Assembly (NCBI GenBank): GCA_021162125.1
Contig: JAGGZG010000122.1
Span: forward strand, 1 to 18,775
Length of the DNA stretch: 18,775 nucleotides
Source: Anaerolineae bacterium
Lineage (GTDB): Bacteria > Chloroflexota > Anaerolineae > JACIWR01
Direction: 5' to 3'
The notes beneath the pieces were generated by a model. That model was not told the origin of the DNA. It ran no database searches and saw only the letters and a program-made list of their open reading frames with translations. The position numbers were made by a program, and so were the translations under genes. Numbering within the stretch: the stretch's first letter is position 1; each line of letters begins with the position of its first letter. This document shows, in pieces, positions 1 through 6,869 of the stretch.

Positions 1-110
1 AGCGAGGCCCCATCCGACCCTTCCCCTAACCCCCTCCCTGGCAGGGAGGGCGGCAGTTCCCCCTCCCTGCCAGGGAGGGGGTTAGGGGAAGGGTCGGATG
101 GGGCCTCGCT
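1..110. repeat. Perfect 50-bp inverted repeat with 10-nt loop
   Basis: Bases 1-50 are the exact reverse complement of bases 61-110, with loop 51-60. Each arm also contains its own 19-bp palindrome (32-50 and 61-79), so three competing hairpins are possible. The right arm has closely spaced runs of three or more G (from about 72), which could form a G-quadruplex on the plus strand; the left arm offers the same on the minus strand. It lies just past the ccmD stop at 129 and could end the ccm transcript, although no U-tract is visible. A shorter, degenerate relative with similar C-rich and G-rich halves lies at 11162-11216. It is probably a dispersed intergenic repeat. Confidence 0.9.
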
Positions 111-128
111 CCATCTCTCGACACTCTA

Positions 129-263
129 TTACTCTTCTCCCTCCAGGGCTTTCTTCAGAGCTTCTATCTCCTTTTCGAGTTTCTTTTGCCTGGAGGCGAT
201 GCTGAAAACGAAGATAAAGGTCAGTGCCCAGAATACGCTATAAGCGGCGAATAGATAACCCAT
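129..263 (-). CDS. ccmD: CcmD-like small haem exporter protein
   Basis: This 44-codon gene begins with ATG at 263, three bases past the ccmC stop (266-268), behind a strong GGAGGAAG ribosome binding site. The protein has one N-terminal membrane helix (about residues 3-22, reading GYLFAAYSVFWALTFIFVFS). A short charged tail rich in Lys and Glu (RQKKLEKEIEALKKALEGEE), probably helical, follows. That is the architecture of CcmD, the small membrane protein that joins CcmC and the CcmAB ABC transporter and helps release haem-loaded CcmE. CcmD proteins share little sequence, so the call rests on size, topology and position directly after ccmC as the last gene of the operon. Confidence 0.8.
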   Translation of the reverse strand: MGYLFAAYSVFWALTFIFVFSIASRQKKLEKEIEALKKALEGEE

Positions 264-265
264 GT

Positions 266-964
266 TTAACTTCCTCCTCCAGAGTGCAATCTCCTTTTCA
301 GTCCCTCAACCTCGTCTGCCAACTTCGCCAGGCGGCTGCGATGAAGGAGCAGTGTGAAGTAAAGAATGGTGAAGGTGAAGAGGCAGAAGAGAAAGGTGAC
401 CAACATCGCCCGGCTTAGATGGGCACCTCGCCTCTCGAAGATGACGGGGTGAAGCCGTTGCCACCAGCGTACCGACCAGAAGGTGAGGGGCACGCTGGCG
501 AAGGCTACGATGCCGTAGACCGCGGCGAAGCGGGCCCTCTGTTCTTCGTCCTCCAGGAAAGCTCTTAGCATGAGGTAAGAGAAGTAGATGAGCAGGAGGA
601 TGGTGACCAGAATCAGGCGAGGCTCTTGCTGCCACGGCCACCAGGCGTTCCAGGTGGACTTGGCCCAGATGGAGCCGGTGATAACAGACATGGCAGTGAA
701 GGTTATCCCAATCTCTGCCGAGGAGAAGCTCACTATATCCCAGTGGCGCTTCCGGCTGGCAAGGTAGGCTATGCTGGCCACCAGGGTAACGAAAAAGGCG
801 AAGAAGCCCACCCAGGCCGAAGAGACATGAAAGTAGAAAATTCTTTGCAAGTGCCCCATGGTGGCCTCTGTCGGTGCGTAGAGGAATACCATGTAGAGGG
901 CTGCTATCATGGTCAGGCCGCTTAGCCAGTTGAGTAAATCCCCCGGACGAAAGCTTCGATTCAT
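266..964 (-). CDS. ccmC: Haem-handling protein CcmC (cytochrome c maturation)
   Basis: This 232-residue protein with about six membrane helices matches CcmC, which loads haem onto the chaperone CcmE on the outer face of the membrane. The two expected external haem-ligand histidines are visible: His46 in FYFHVSSAW and His172 in RWWQRLHP. The tryptophan-rich WWD segment (about 105-116) reads WNAWWPWQQEPR, whereas the usual form is close to WGxWWxWDxRL. The conserved Asp is therefore missing and extra residues sit before Arg, which is unusual. The ATG at 964 has a GGAG 9 bases upstream. The gene lies 36 bp after ccmB and just before ccmD in the same operon. Confidence 0.92.
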   Translation of the reverse strand: MNRSFRPGDLLNWLSGLTMIAALYMVFLYAPTEATMGHLQRIFYFHVSSAWVGFFAFFVTLVASIAYLASRKRHWDIVSFSSAEIGITFTAMSVITGSIWAKSTWNAWWPWQQEPRLILVTILLLIYFSYLMLRAFLEDEEQRARFAAVYGIVAFASVPLTFWSVRWWQRLHPVIFERRGAHLSRAMLVTFLFCLFTFTILYFTLLLHRSRLAKLADEVEGLKRRLHSGGGS

Positions 965-1000
965 GCTTGGAGACTCCTTTCTCTCTAATGCTAATGGGGG

Positions 1001-1672
1001 TCAACCTTGCACCACGTAATCAAAGGTCAGATAGGATATTACCAGAAAGATGATGTCGAAGCCCACGAGGAACCTCAGCCAGGGGGCCAAACTGTCCCAC
1101 GGTAGGCCGTCAAGGATGCCTGTCGTTAGCTTTACAGCGGAGATGACCACCGGCAGGATGATGGGGAAGAGCAGAACGGGCAACATCACCTCGCGAGCCC
1201 TGGTATTGACGGCCATGGTCGAAAGCAGGGTGCCCACAGCAGCGAAACCAGAGGTTCCCAGGAAGATGGTGAGCAGGAGCGCTGGTCGGATCAGGTTGAG
1301 GTCAAAGACGGCGGAGAAGATGGGCAGCATCAGGGCCTCGGTAATGGAGATGAAGATCAGGTTGCCCAGCATCTTGCCAAAGTAGATCGTGCCGCGTTCC
1401 ATGGGGGCCAGGAGAAGGCCGTCCAGGCAGGCATCCTCCATCTCCAAGGCGAGCGAGCGGTTCAACCCCAGTGTCCCCGCGAAGACGAACGTGACCCAGA
1501 GAACGCCCGGCACCACTTCGGCCACCTTTTCCACTCGCAGGTCGAAACTGAAGTTGAAGATGACGATGAGGAGCAGAGCGAAGACGAACATGGAGCTGAA
1601 TATCTCTTTGGTGCGCAATTCGGCGACCACGTCTTTCCAGATGATGGTCAGCACCTTTCTCCAGAAACTCAT
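1001..1672 (-). CDS. ccmB: Haem exporter membrane subunit CcmB
   Basis: This 223-residue hydrophobic protein is the permease partner of CcmA in the CcmAB ABC transporter, whose ATP hydrolysis releases holo-CcmE from CcmC and CcmD. The family signature near the N-terminus is present (IIWKDVVAELRTKE), followed by six predicted helices, and the length is close to the usual 220. The reading frame opens further upstream inside the end of ccmA, but I chose ATG 1672 because GGTGGAG sits five bases before it and it gives the family's normal N-terminus. It starts 16 bp after the ccmA stop and is probably translated with it. Confidence 0.9.
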   Translation of the reverse strand: MSFWRKVLTIIWKDVVAELRTKEIFSSMFVFALLLIVIFNFSFDLRVEKVAEVVPGVLWVTFVFAGTLGLNRSLALEMEDACLDGLLLAPMERGTIYFGKMLGNLIFISITEALMLPIFSAVFDLNLIRPALLLTIFLGTSGFAAVGTLLSTMAVNTRAREVMLPVLLFPIILPVVISAVKLTTGILDGLPWDSLAPWLRFLVGFDIIFLVISYLTFDYVVQG

Positions 1673-1688
1673 GTCTCCACCTTGCTCC

Positions 1689-2396
1689 CTAATCAGTCTT
1701 CTCTTCCACACACTGCCAGTAGATTTCCTGTAGCTCGGTTAAGGTAAGGGGGGCTTTCTCCGATTGATGCACAATTCGCCCCCTTGACAGGATGGCCAGT
1801 CTATCGCACAACTCTAACCCGCGTTCCAGGTTGTGGGTGGTCATGACCACGGTGCGGGATTCCGGGTTGATGGTCTGGAGCAGCCGGCGTAGCATCTTCG
1901 TCGCCTGTTGATCTAATCCGGTGTAAGGCTCATCCAGGAGCATGAGGGAGGGTTCGTGAATGACGGCCCGGGCCAGGGAGAGGCGTTGCTGCATGCCCCG
2001 CGATAGGGTGCGGGCTGGGCTGTGGCGGCGTCCCTCCAGCCCCACCAGATTGAGGAGCATATCCACTCGCTCCCCCAGGGGGTGCACGTCGTAAATCCGG
2101 CCATAAAAGTAGAGGTTCTCTTCCACCGTCAAATTGCTGTAGACGAGGGGCCGATGGGAGACAAAGCCTATCCGCCGTCGGATCTCGGTGCCGCCGGAAG
2201 CCATATCCAGGCCGGCGATGCGCACCAGCCCACTGGTGGGCTTGAGCAGCGTGGCCAGGATGCGGAGCAGGGTCGTTTTGCCTGCTCCATTGGGCCCCAC
2301 GATGGTGAGGAACTCACCCTCCGCCACCTCGAGGTCAACGCCTTGCAGGGCATAGGTGTGGCCGAAAGACTTGACCAGGCCTTGGATCTGGATCAT
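1689..2396 (-). CDS. ccmA: Haem exporter ATP-binding protein CcmA
   Basis: This 235-residue ABC ATPase has Walker A (GPNGAGKTT, residues 34-42), a Q-loop region at about 80, signature LSRGMQQRLS (131-140) and Walker B LMLLDEP (151-157) followed by the D-loop. Position between the 335-residue gene and ccmB, and the short single-domain length, identify it as CcmA rather than a generic ABC protein. It energises the CcmABCD complex in the cytoplasm. ATG 2396 directly follows the stop of the preceding gene (2397-2399), so the two are translationally coupled. Confidence 0.92.
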   Translation of the reverse strand: MIQIQGLVKSFGHTYALQGVDLEVAEGEFLTIVGPNGAGKTTLLRILATLLKPTSGLVRIAGLDMASGGTEIRRRIGFVSHRPLVYSNLTVEENLYFYGRIYDVHPLGERVDMLLNLVGLEGRRHSPARTLSRGMQQRLSLARAVIHEPSLMLLDEPYTGLDQQATKMLRRLLQTINPESRTVVMTTHNLERGLELCDRLAILSRGRIVHQSEKAPLTLTELQEIYWQCVEEKTD

Positions 2397-3404
2397 CTAG
2401 CTTTCTTCCCCGTGGCGTCTCTTGAGAAAGGGGTAGGCCAGGGCTAAGAGCACCGCAACGGTGCCCAGGCCCATGACTACCTTCGCCAAAACTCCCGCGG
2501 CAGAGGCCGTTGTCGCGGGTTCCGCCAGGCTGGTCTCCACGGGTAGATTGTTGAAAACCAGGGTCAGACCATCAGCCGGGGTCAAGCCCTGCCCGGTTAG
2601 GTGCAGGTACCTGCGGCCCTGGAGGGAGAGCGGTTCCTGGGCGGTCAGCCCCGGAGCTGTGACCTCCACCCCTACGTCGGCGACCAGAACGTCCAAAGAG
2701 CTGGTGGGGTAGGCTATCTCTTTGGAGAGGGTGTAACTGGGCGACTGGTACGGCAATTCGTAGCTGAAGAAGAACTCCTGGACACCCGGAAAGACTGGCC
2801 TGGTATAGGCGAACCCTTTCTCTGTCTGGGCTACACAACAGGCCATCATCCCCTTCATTAACTGCAAGTTGGCAGCACCCTGCGGCAGGGGGAAGTGGAT
2901 GGTCTCTCCTCCTTCTCCACCGGGGCTGACGTAAGTCTTGTTCCCATTGTTGAGTAAGATCTGCACTTCCTGCAGCAGGATGGTCCCCGCCTGAAAATCC
3001 AGGATCAAGTGTGCTTTTTCCACCCATAGATCCGCGTCGTCGGTAGTAGTGTCGTAGACGGTCACGGGTATGGAAAGGGTATCCTCTCCTTCGGAGAAAG
3101 TCGCCACGTCGCTCCAGTAGGATACTCCCTGGTGGTCTACCTGCAATTGATAGCTGTATCCCTCCGTATCGAGGCCTTGAAAGCGAAACTTTCCCTCCCC
3201 ATCAGTTGTCTCTTCCTGGAGGACTTTTTGTTCTTGACTATCCAGTATCCAGAGGGTGATCGTCACGTTCTCCACAGTCGCCCCGCCTGGGGTCGCGTTG
3301 AGCACCTGTCCTTCGATCACCCCCGACCCTTGCGCCCAGACACCGATGCTCATAGGGACCAGGAGGGAGAGGGTTGCCAGGAGACAGATTAACCAGTTGC
3401 GCAC
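2397..3404 (-). CDS. Secreted, C-terminally anchored protein with carboxypeptidase-regulatory-like domain, in ccm operon
   Basis: I do not recognise a named family for the whole protein. It has an N-terminal signal sequence (LICLLATLSLLVPMSIGVWAQ). Next comes a beta-rich segment resembling a carboxypeptidase regulatory-like domain (about 28-120: GQVLNATPGG, then DGEGKFRFQGL). The rest is a long beta-rich region and a C-terminal membrane helix (about 305-327) ending in a basic tail. It should sit outside the membrane, tethered at its end. A Cys-Cys pair lies at about 179-180 (MACCVA). I chose GTG 3404 because GGGGAGG lies six bases before it; an in-frame TTG at 3419 falls within that site. The start overlaps the ccmF stop by 16 bp, and ccmA follows immediately, so it is embedded in the maturation operon. 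Confidence 0.8.
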   Translation of the reverse strand: MRNWLICLLATLSLLVPMSIGVWAQGSGVIEGQVLNATPGGATVENVTITLWILDSQEQKVLQEETTDGEGKFRFQGLDTEGYSYQLQVDHQGVSYWSDVATFSEGEDTLSIPVTVYDTTTDDADLWVEKAHLILDFQAGTILLQEVQILLNNGNKTYVSPGGEGGETIHFPLPQGAANLQLMKGMMACCVAQTEKGFAYTRPVFPGVQEFFFSYELPYQSPSYTLSKEIAYPTSSLDVLVADVGVEVTAPGLTAQEPLSLQGRRYLHLTGQGLTPADGLTLVFNNLPVETSLAEPATTASAAGVLAKVVMGLGTVAVLLALAYPFLKRRHGEES

Positions 3405-5386
3405 TTCAATCCTCCCCAAGTCGCCGCTCGCCTGCGGGGCCAGGCGGCTATCAATGTACCCACCAGGAGCACTCCCCCTCCAATCCAGATCCAGGTTACC
3501 AGGGGGTTGATGATTATCTGGAAGCTTGCCTGACCGTCCTCGTTCAAGCTGGCCAGGATGACGTAGAGGTCTTCCTTCAGGTTGCTGCGGATGGCCACCT
3601 CCGTCACCCAGGGATGCTCCAGAACCCAGTGGTAGTTTTTCTCCGCCACCAGGGTGGCTATTTTGGAACCGTTCTTGTACACGCCCAGGGTGGTGGAGAA
3701 ACGAATTCTACTCTGATAGGTCTCCGGGCTGGGGTTCAAGGTTTCCGCCGAGTAATCCTCGTATTGGATTCTATAATCGCGGAGGACGGTCGAGTCACCG
3801 GGGCTCAAGGTGACCAACTGCTCCTGCTTGTAGGCTGTTGAGCCCGTGATCCCGATGGTGATGAGGATGATGGCCAGGTGGACCAGGTAGGCTCCGTATC
3901 GGCGCCGAGCTTTCGGGATGAGGGTGATGAGAGCTCTTGCATAGTTCTCCCCCGTGGAGTGGTGTCTGGCCTGCGCGTCTCTGGCGACTATTCCCAGAAG
4001 GGAGAAGATGACAAAAGCGCAGATGGCGATGGAGACGAGGGGAAATAGTTCTGTGACTCCCAGGATGAAAGCTACTATGGTCAACGCGAGGGCTGCGAGC
4101 GTTGGGAGAAGGAGGTTCTTGACACTCTTGGTGGTGAGTTGCCGCCAACCGATGACCGGGCAGATGCCCATAACGCAGAGAACGGCTATCATTAAGGGGC
4201 CGATGGTCCGATTGTAAAAAGAGGCATTAAGGCTGACCAGCACCCCCCCCAGGGCTTGGGACAGGGTGGGGTATACGGTGCCCAGAAAGACTATCAGCGC
4301 CGCCCCACAGAAAAGCAGGTTGGTGAGGAGAAAACTTCCTTCGCGGGAGAGGAGGTTCTCTATTTCCCTGTCACTTCTGAGTTGGCGGCGGTGGCGATAG
4401 ATGAGGGAGAGGCTCACGCCCAGGACGATGGCCATGAAGGCCAGAAGGAGGTAGGCGATGGGCTGTACACTGCGGGCGAAGCCGTGTAGATCAGACACGA
4501 CGATCCCCCCCCTGGTCACCAGGGTGGCGAAGAGGCAGAGAACGAAGGCCAGGGTGGGGAGCACCATGTTCCATACCCTGTGCATCCCCCGTCGCTCCTC
4601 CATAATGGTTGAATGGACAAAGGCGGTCCCGACCAGCCACGGGATCAAAGAGGCGTTCTCCACCGGATCCCAGGCCCAGTAGCCGCCCCAACCCAGCTCC
4701 ACGTAGGCCCACCAGGCTCCTATGAGGATCCCTGCACCCAGGGAGACCCAGGCGAAGAGGCTCCAGCGCCTGACGGCCTTTACCCATTTGGTGTTCAGTT
4801 CCCCGCTCATCAGGGCGGCGAACGCGAAAGCAAAAGGCACCGTGTAGGCGGCGTAACCCAGGAAGAGGACAGGTGGGTGGAGGACCATGCCGGGATTCTC
4901 AAGCAGGGGCAACATCCCCGTCCCTTCGGGTGGTTTGAATGGATAAGTCTTGAAAGGGTTGTCCGTGGTGACCAGTAGGAAGGCGAAGAATGCCTCGGTG
5001 CAGGCCAGCGCGACCAGGAGATAGGGGGCCATTTCCCCTGGTCTGTCCTTGCGTCGGGCCACTATCACGGTCAGGATGGCCAAAAGCCACAGCCACAGAA
5101 GCAAGGAGCCTTCCTGTCCGGCCCAGAAGGCGGAGAGAGTGTAGATGGGGGAAAGGTGGGTGCTGGTGTACTGATAAACGTATTTCACCTGGAAATCATG
5201 GGTGATCAGGGAGTAGAGCAGGATGGCCGAGGCGAGGGTGACGAGAATCGCTACTGACCATAGGGCCTTCTCTGCGCTCTCCACCAACCCACGAGATCTC
5301 TGCCGGGCTCCCATAAAGGCGGCTATCGCGCCGTACAGGGAGACGATCAATGAAAGGACAAGTGCCCAGGAGCCAATACCGGCCAT
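3389..5386 (-). CDS. ccmF: Cytochrome c haem lyase subunit CcmF
   Basis: CcmF takes haem from CcmE and attaches it to apocytochrome c at the outer face of the membrane. This 665-residue, many-helix protein has the WWD signature at about 233-240 (WGGYWAWDPVEN) and conserved histidines nearby (His160 in MVLHPPVLFLGY, His258 in FVHST). The C-terminal third contains an extracytoplasmic domain (about 520-630) followed by a last helix. Length is close to the E. coli protein (647). ATG 5386 lies three bases after the ccmE stop, so the two are coupled. In Systems I with CcmG/H, CcmF works with CcmH; no CcmH is seen here. Confidence 0.95.
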   Translation of the reverse strand: MAGIGSWALVLSLIVSLYGAIAAFMGARQRSRGLVESAEKALWSVAILVTLASAILLYSLITHDFQVKYVYQYTSTHLSPIYTLSAFWAGQEGSLLLWLWLLAILTVIVARRKDRPGEMAPYLLVALACTEAFFAFLLVTTDNPFKTYPFKPPEGTGMLPLLENPGMVLHPPVLFLGYAAYTVPFAFAFAALMSGELNTKWVKAVRRWSLFAWVSLGAGILIGAWWAYVELGWGGYWAWDPVENASLIPWLVGTAFVHSTIMEERRGMHRVWNMVLPTLAFVLCLFATLVTRGGIVVSDLHGFARSVQPIAYLLLAFMAIVLGVSLSLIYRHRRQLRSDREIENLLSREGSFLLTNLLFCGAALIVFLGTVYPTLSQALGGVLVSLNASFYNRTIGPLMIAVLCVMGICPVIGWRQLTTKSVKNLLLPTLAALALTIVAFILGVTELFPLVSIAICAFVIFSLLGIVARDAQARHHSTGENYARALITLIPKARRRYGAYLVHLAIILITIGITGSTAYKQEQLVTLSPGDSTVLRDYRIQYEDYSAETLNPSPETYQSRIRFSTTLGVYKNGSKIATLVAEKNYHWVLEHPWVTEVAIRSNLKEDLYVILASLNEDGQASFQIIINPLVTWIWIGGGVLLVGTLIAAWPRRRAATWGGLKCATG

Positions 5387-5389
5387 CTC

Positions 5390-5818
5390 TTATTCTTCCG
5401 TGTATTTAGAGGGGCATTTCAGGAGCACAGAGGTGGCCTCGAAGATACCGCTGGCCGTGTATTTGCCTTCGACCACAGCCTGAACACCATCCCCTAGCAT
5501 ATCTGGACGAACACCCTTATATAGGACGGGCAGACTCCCGCTGTCGTCCGCGATATCGAACCGGAGGATCATCTGTTGCGGGTCCCAATCAATCGTCTGG
5601 CCGACGACGAGGCCGGTGACTCTTACCATGCGATCTGATGGCCCTGTGGTCATCAACTCCTCCACGGTCAGATAGTAGGCGCTGGAGCTTTCGATGTTGC
5701 TATAGATGAGCCATCCCGTAACCAGGACTATGATGGCTCCGCCGATGATGAACTTCATCCGCCTGCCTGCTTTCTTCCCCTGGGAGCGGGGTTGGGAAGC
5801 TAACCTCAAGTCCGTCAC
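5390..5818 (-). CDS. ccmE: Haem chaperone CcmE, Cys-x3-Tyr variant
   Basis: This 142-residue protein has one N-terminal membrane anchor (about 22-40) and an OB-fold periplasmic domain typical of CcmE, which binds haem covalently and delivers it to CcmF. The haem-binding site near the C-terminus reads KCPSKY (Cys135, Tyr139). In the classical protein this position is His in HxxxY. The Cys form is known from Desulfovibrio and archaea, where the system lacks CcmG and CcmH. The gene uses GTG at 5818 with an AGGGAGAG site about five bases before it. It is first in the ccm operon, three bases ahead of ccmF. Confidence 0.93.
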   Translation of the reverse strand: MTDLRLASQPRSQGKKAGRRMKFIIGGAIIVLVTGWLIYSNIESSSAYYLTVEELMTTGPSDRMVRVTGLVVGQTIDWDPQQMILRFDIADDSGSLPVLYKGVRPDMLGDGVQAVVEGKYTASGIFEATSVLLKCPSKYTEE

Positions 5819-5902
5819 CTATTCTCTCCCTTCTAGAAAGGCTCGGTGAATCGTCATGAGAAACGTCTGAGAGCGTGTCTGAAAAGCTGGGCTGAAGGTA
5901 TC

Positions 5903-5985
5903 AACCGCCAAGACGCAAAGGCACAAAGTAACATTAAAGAGCAAGTAACCCCTCTATTTCTTGGTGTCTTGGTGCCTTTGTGGTG
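5903..5985. repeat. Imperfect inverted repeat, possible dispersed element
   Basis: Bases 5903-5928 and the reverse complement of 5960-5985 agree at 18 of 26 positions, separated by 31 A+T-rich bases. The arms are made of short near-repeats of the type CCAAGACGCAAAGGCAC. Similar motifs are common as dispersed intergenic repeats in several bacterial phyla, so this may be a decayed miniature element. No target duplication was identified. Confidence 0.5.
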
Positions 5986-6073
5986 AATTTTCGGACATCC
6001 CCTGAGAACCCTGTTTGCTCCAGGGAAACGGGGTTCTTGTCCAGGTTCGGCCACAGAGGTCTTCTGCAAACAC

Positions 6074-6105
6074 AAAGCTCCCGACCCCGAACGGGCGGGA
6101 GCTTT
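6074..6105 (-). terminator. Hairpin terminator downstream of tRNA-Arg
   Basis: A perfect 10-bp stem (AAAGCTCCCG with CGGGAGCTTT) encloses a 12-nt loop. On the minus strand it is followed by a T-rich stretch (TTTGTGTTTG) and lies about 60 bp beyond the tRNA-Arg gene. It could also act on the other strand, for which no gene is seen. Confidence 0.55.
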
Positions 6106-6169
6106 CATCACTTGCGGGCAGGCTGTCACCGCCCAGACATGAGCTCATTACAGAGCCCTTGCACCCAGG

Positions 6170-6243
6170 CACCCCCGACACGATTCGAACGTGCGACCTT
6201 CTCCTCCGCAGGGAGACGCTCTAATCCGCTGAGCTACGGGGGC
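6170..6243 (-). tRNA. tRNA-Arg, anticodon GCG
   Basis: The minus strand folds as a full cloverleaf. It has a seven-base acceptor stem GCCCCCG/CGGGGGT (first pair G-U), D stem GCTC/GAGC, anticodon stem TCTCC/GGAGA with loop CTGCGGA, and T arm GCACG-TTCGAAT-CGTGT. The loop puts GCG at positions 34-36, which reads the Arg codons CGC and CGU. Most bacteria use ACG (edited to ICG) for this job, so the anticodon is unusual. CCA is not encoded (the gene ends G-CC-T), unlike the two neighbouring tRNA-Ser genes. It has its own promoter at 6265-6293. Confidence 0.88.
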
Positions 6244-6264
6244 TGGAGATGTATGCTGATTTTT

Positions 6265-6293
6265 ATTATACCACTAATCGCCGGATTTTCCAA
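6265..6293 (-). promoter_or_regulatory. Promoter for tRNA-Arg
   Basis: On the minus strand, -35 TTGGAA (6288-6293) and -10 TATAAT (6265-6270) are separated by exactly 17 bases. The -10 box lies 21 bases before the tRNA-Arg 5' end. Confidence 0.75.
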
Positions 6294-6389
6294 ATCGGCC
6301 TTTCCCAGAGCATCAAGTTGCCTGTAAACCGAACGTGCGAACATGGGATGGGCAATTTTGCTCCCCAGGATGGCCCTGGTGGTAGACAA

Positions 6390-6418
6390 AACAGCCACCA
6401 GTGAACATGGTGGCTGTT
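6390..6418 (-). terminator. Hairpin terminator after tRNA-Ser genes
   Basis: An 11-bp perfect stem (AACAGCCACCA with TGGTGGCTGTT) has a 7-nt loop. On the minus strand it ends in TTTT and lies 9 bases beyond the encoded CCA of tRNA-Ser(GCT), so it probably ends the two-tRNA-Ser transcript. Confidence 0.65.
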
Positions 6419-6427
6419 ACTTGCAGG

Positions 6428-6517
6428 TGGCGGGAGGGGTGGGATTCGAACCCACGGTACACTTGCGCGTACAACGGCTTAGCAGGCCGCCCCGTTAAGC
6501 CACTCCGGCACCCTCCC
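6428..6517 (-). tRNA. tRNA-Ser, anticodon GCT
   Basis: The acceptor stem is GGGAGGG/CCCTCCC and the anticodon stem-loop CGGC-CTGCTAA-GCCG puts GCT at 34-36, reading Ser codons AGC and AGU. A long variable arm typical of class II tRNA-Ser follows, then the T arm GTGGG-TTCGAAT-CCCAC. The discriminator is G and CCA is encoded (6428-6430). It lies about 20 bp downstream of tRNA-Ser(TGA) and probably shares its transcript. Confidence 0.93.
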
Positions 6518-6537
6518 TGTTGCGTCGGAACTTTTCG

Positions 6538-6627
<90 letters not shown>

Positions 6628-6663
6628 GCACACGGGACAGCGTTTTCCCGATTCTGCATTTTA

Positions 6664-6692
6664 AGTATAGCAGAGAGGGGCAGGATTGTCAA
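6664..6692 (-). promoter_or_regulatory. Promoter for the two tRNA-Ser genes
   Basis: On the minus strand, a consensus -35 TTGACA (6687-6692) and -10 TATACT (6664-6669) have a 17-base spacer. The -10 box lies 36 bases before the 5' end of tRNA-Ser(TGA). Confidence 0.8.
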
Positions 6693-6746
6693 ACCTGCTT
6701 TGGCAAGTACGCTATCCCCAGCGTCTCGATTCGCGCCGTGGTGGTA

Positions 6747-6775
6747 TTGCTTGGGTGCAGGATGTGTGGTAGAAT
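6747..6775 (+). promoter_or_regulatory. Promoter for the alkyltransferase-like gene
   Basis: The plus strand has -35 TTGCTT (6747-6752), a 17-base spacer and -10 TAGAAT (6770-6775). This would give a leader of roughly 90 bases before the ATG at 6870. It is back-to-back with the tRNA-Ser promoter, about 55 bp away. Confidence 0.6.
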
Positions 6776-6869
6776 GAGCGCGCATCCAGCAATCCGTGAG
6801 CACGACGCTGTACGTCGTTGGGCACATCTACCCTGTGTACCTACCCCTTATCACCAGGAGCGTGACACC

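Larger units (their letters stand above)
5819..6167. other. Intergenic region between ccm operon and tRNA genes
   Basis: No protein gene is supported in these roughly 350 bases. It holds an imperfect inverted repeat (5903-5985) and a hairpin terminator (6074-6105). I see no clear -35/-10 pair for the ccm operon immediately upstream of ccmE. Confidence 0.6.

Noticed and set aside
306..1004. A second 232-codon minus-strand frame overlapping ccmC
   Set aside because: It is an alternative frame of ccmC, with low-complexity Leu/Arg/His-rich translation and no motifs.
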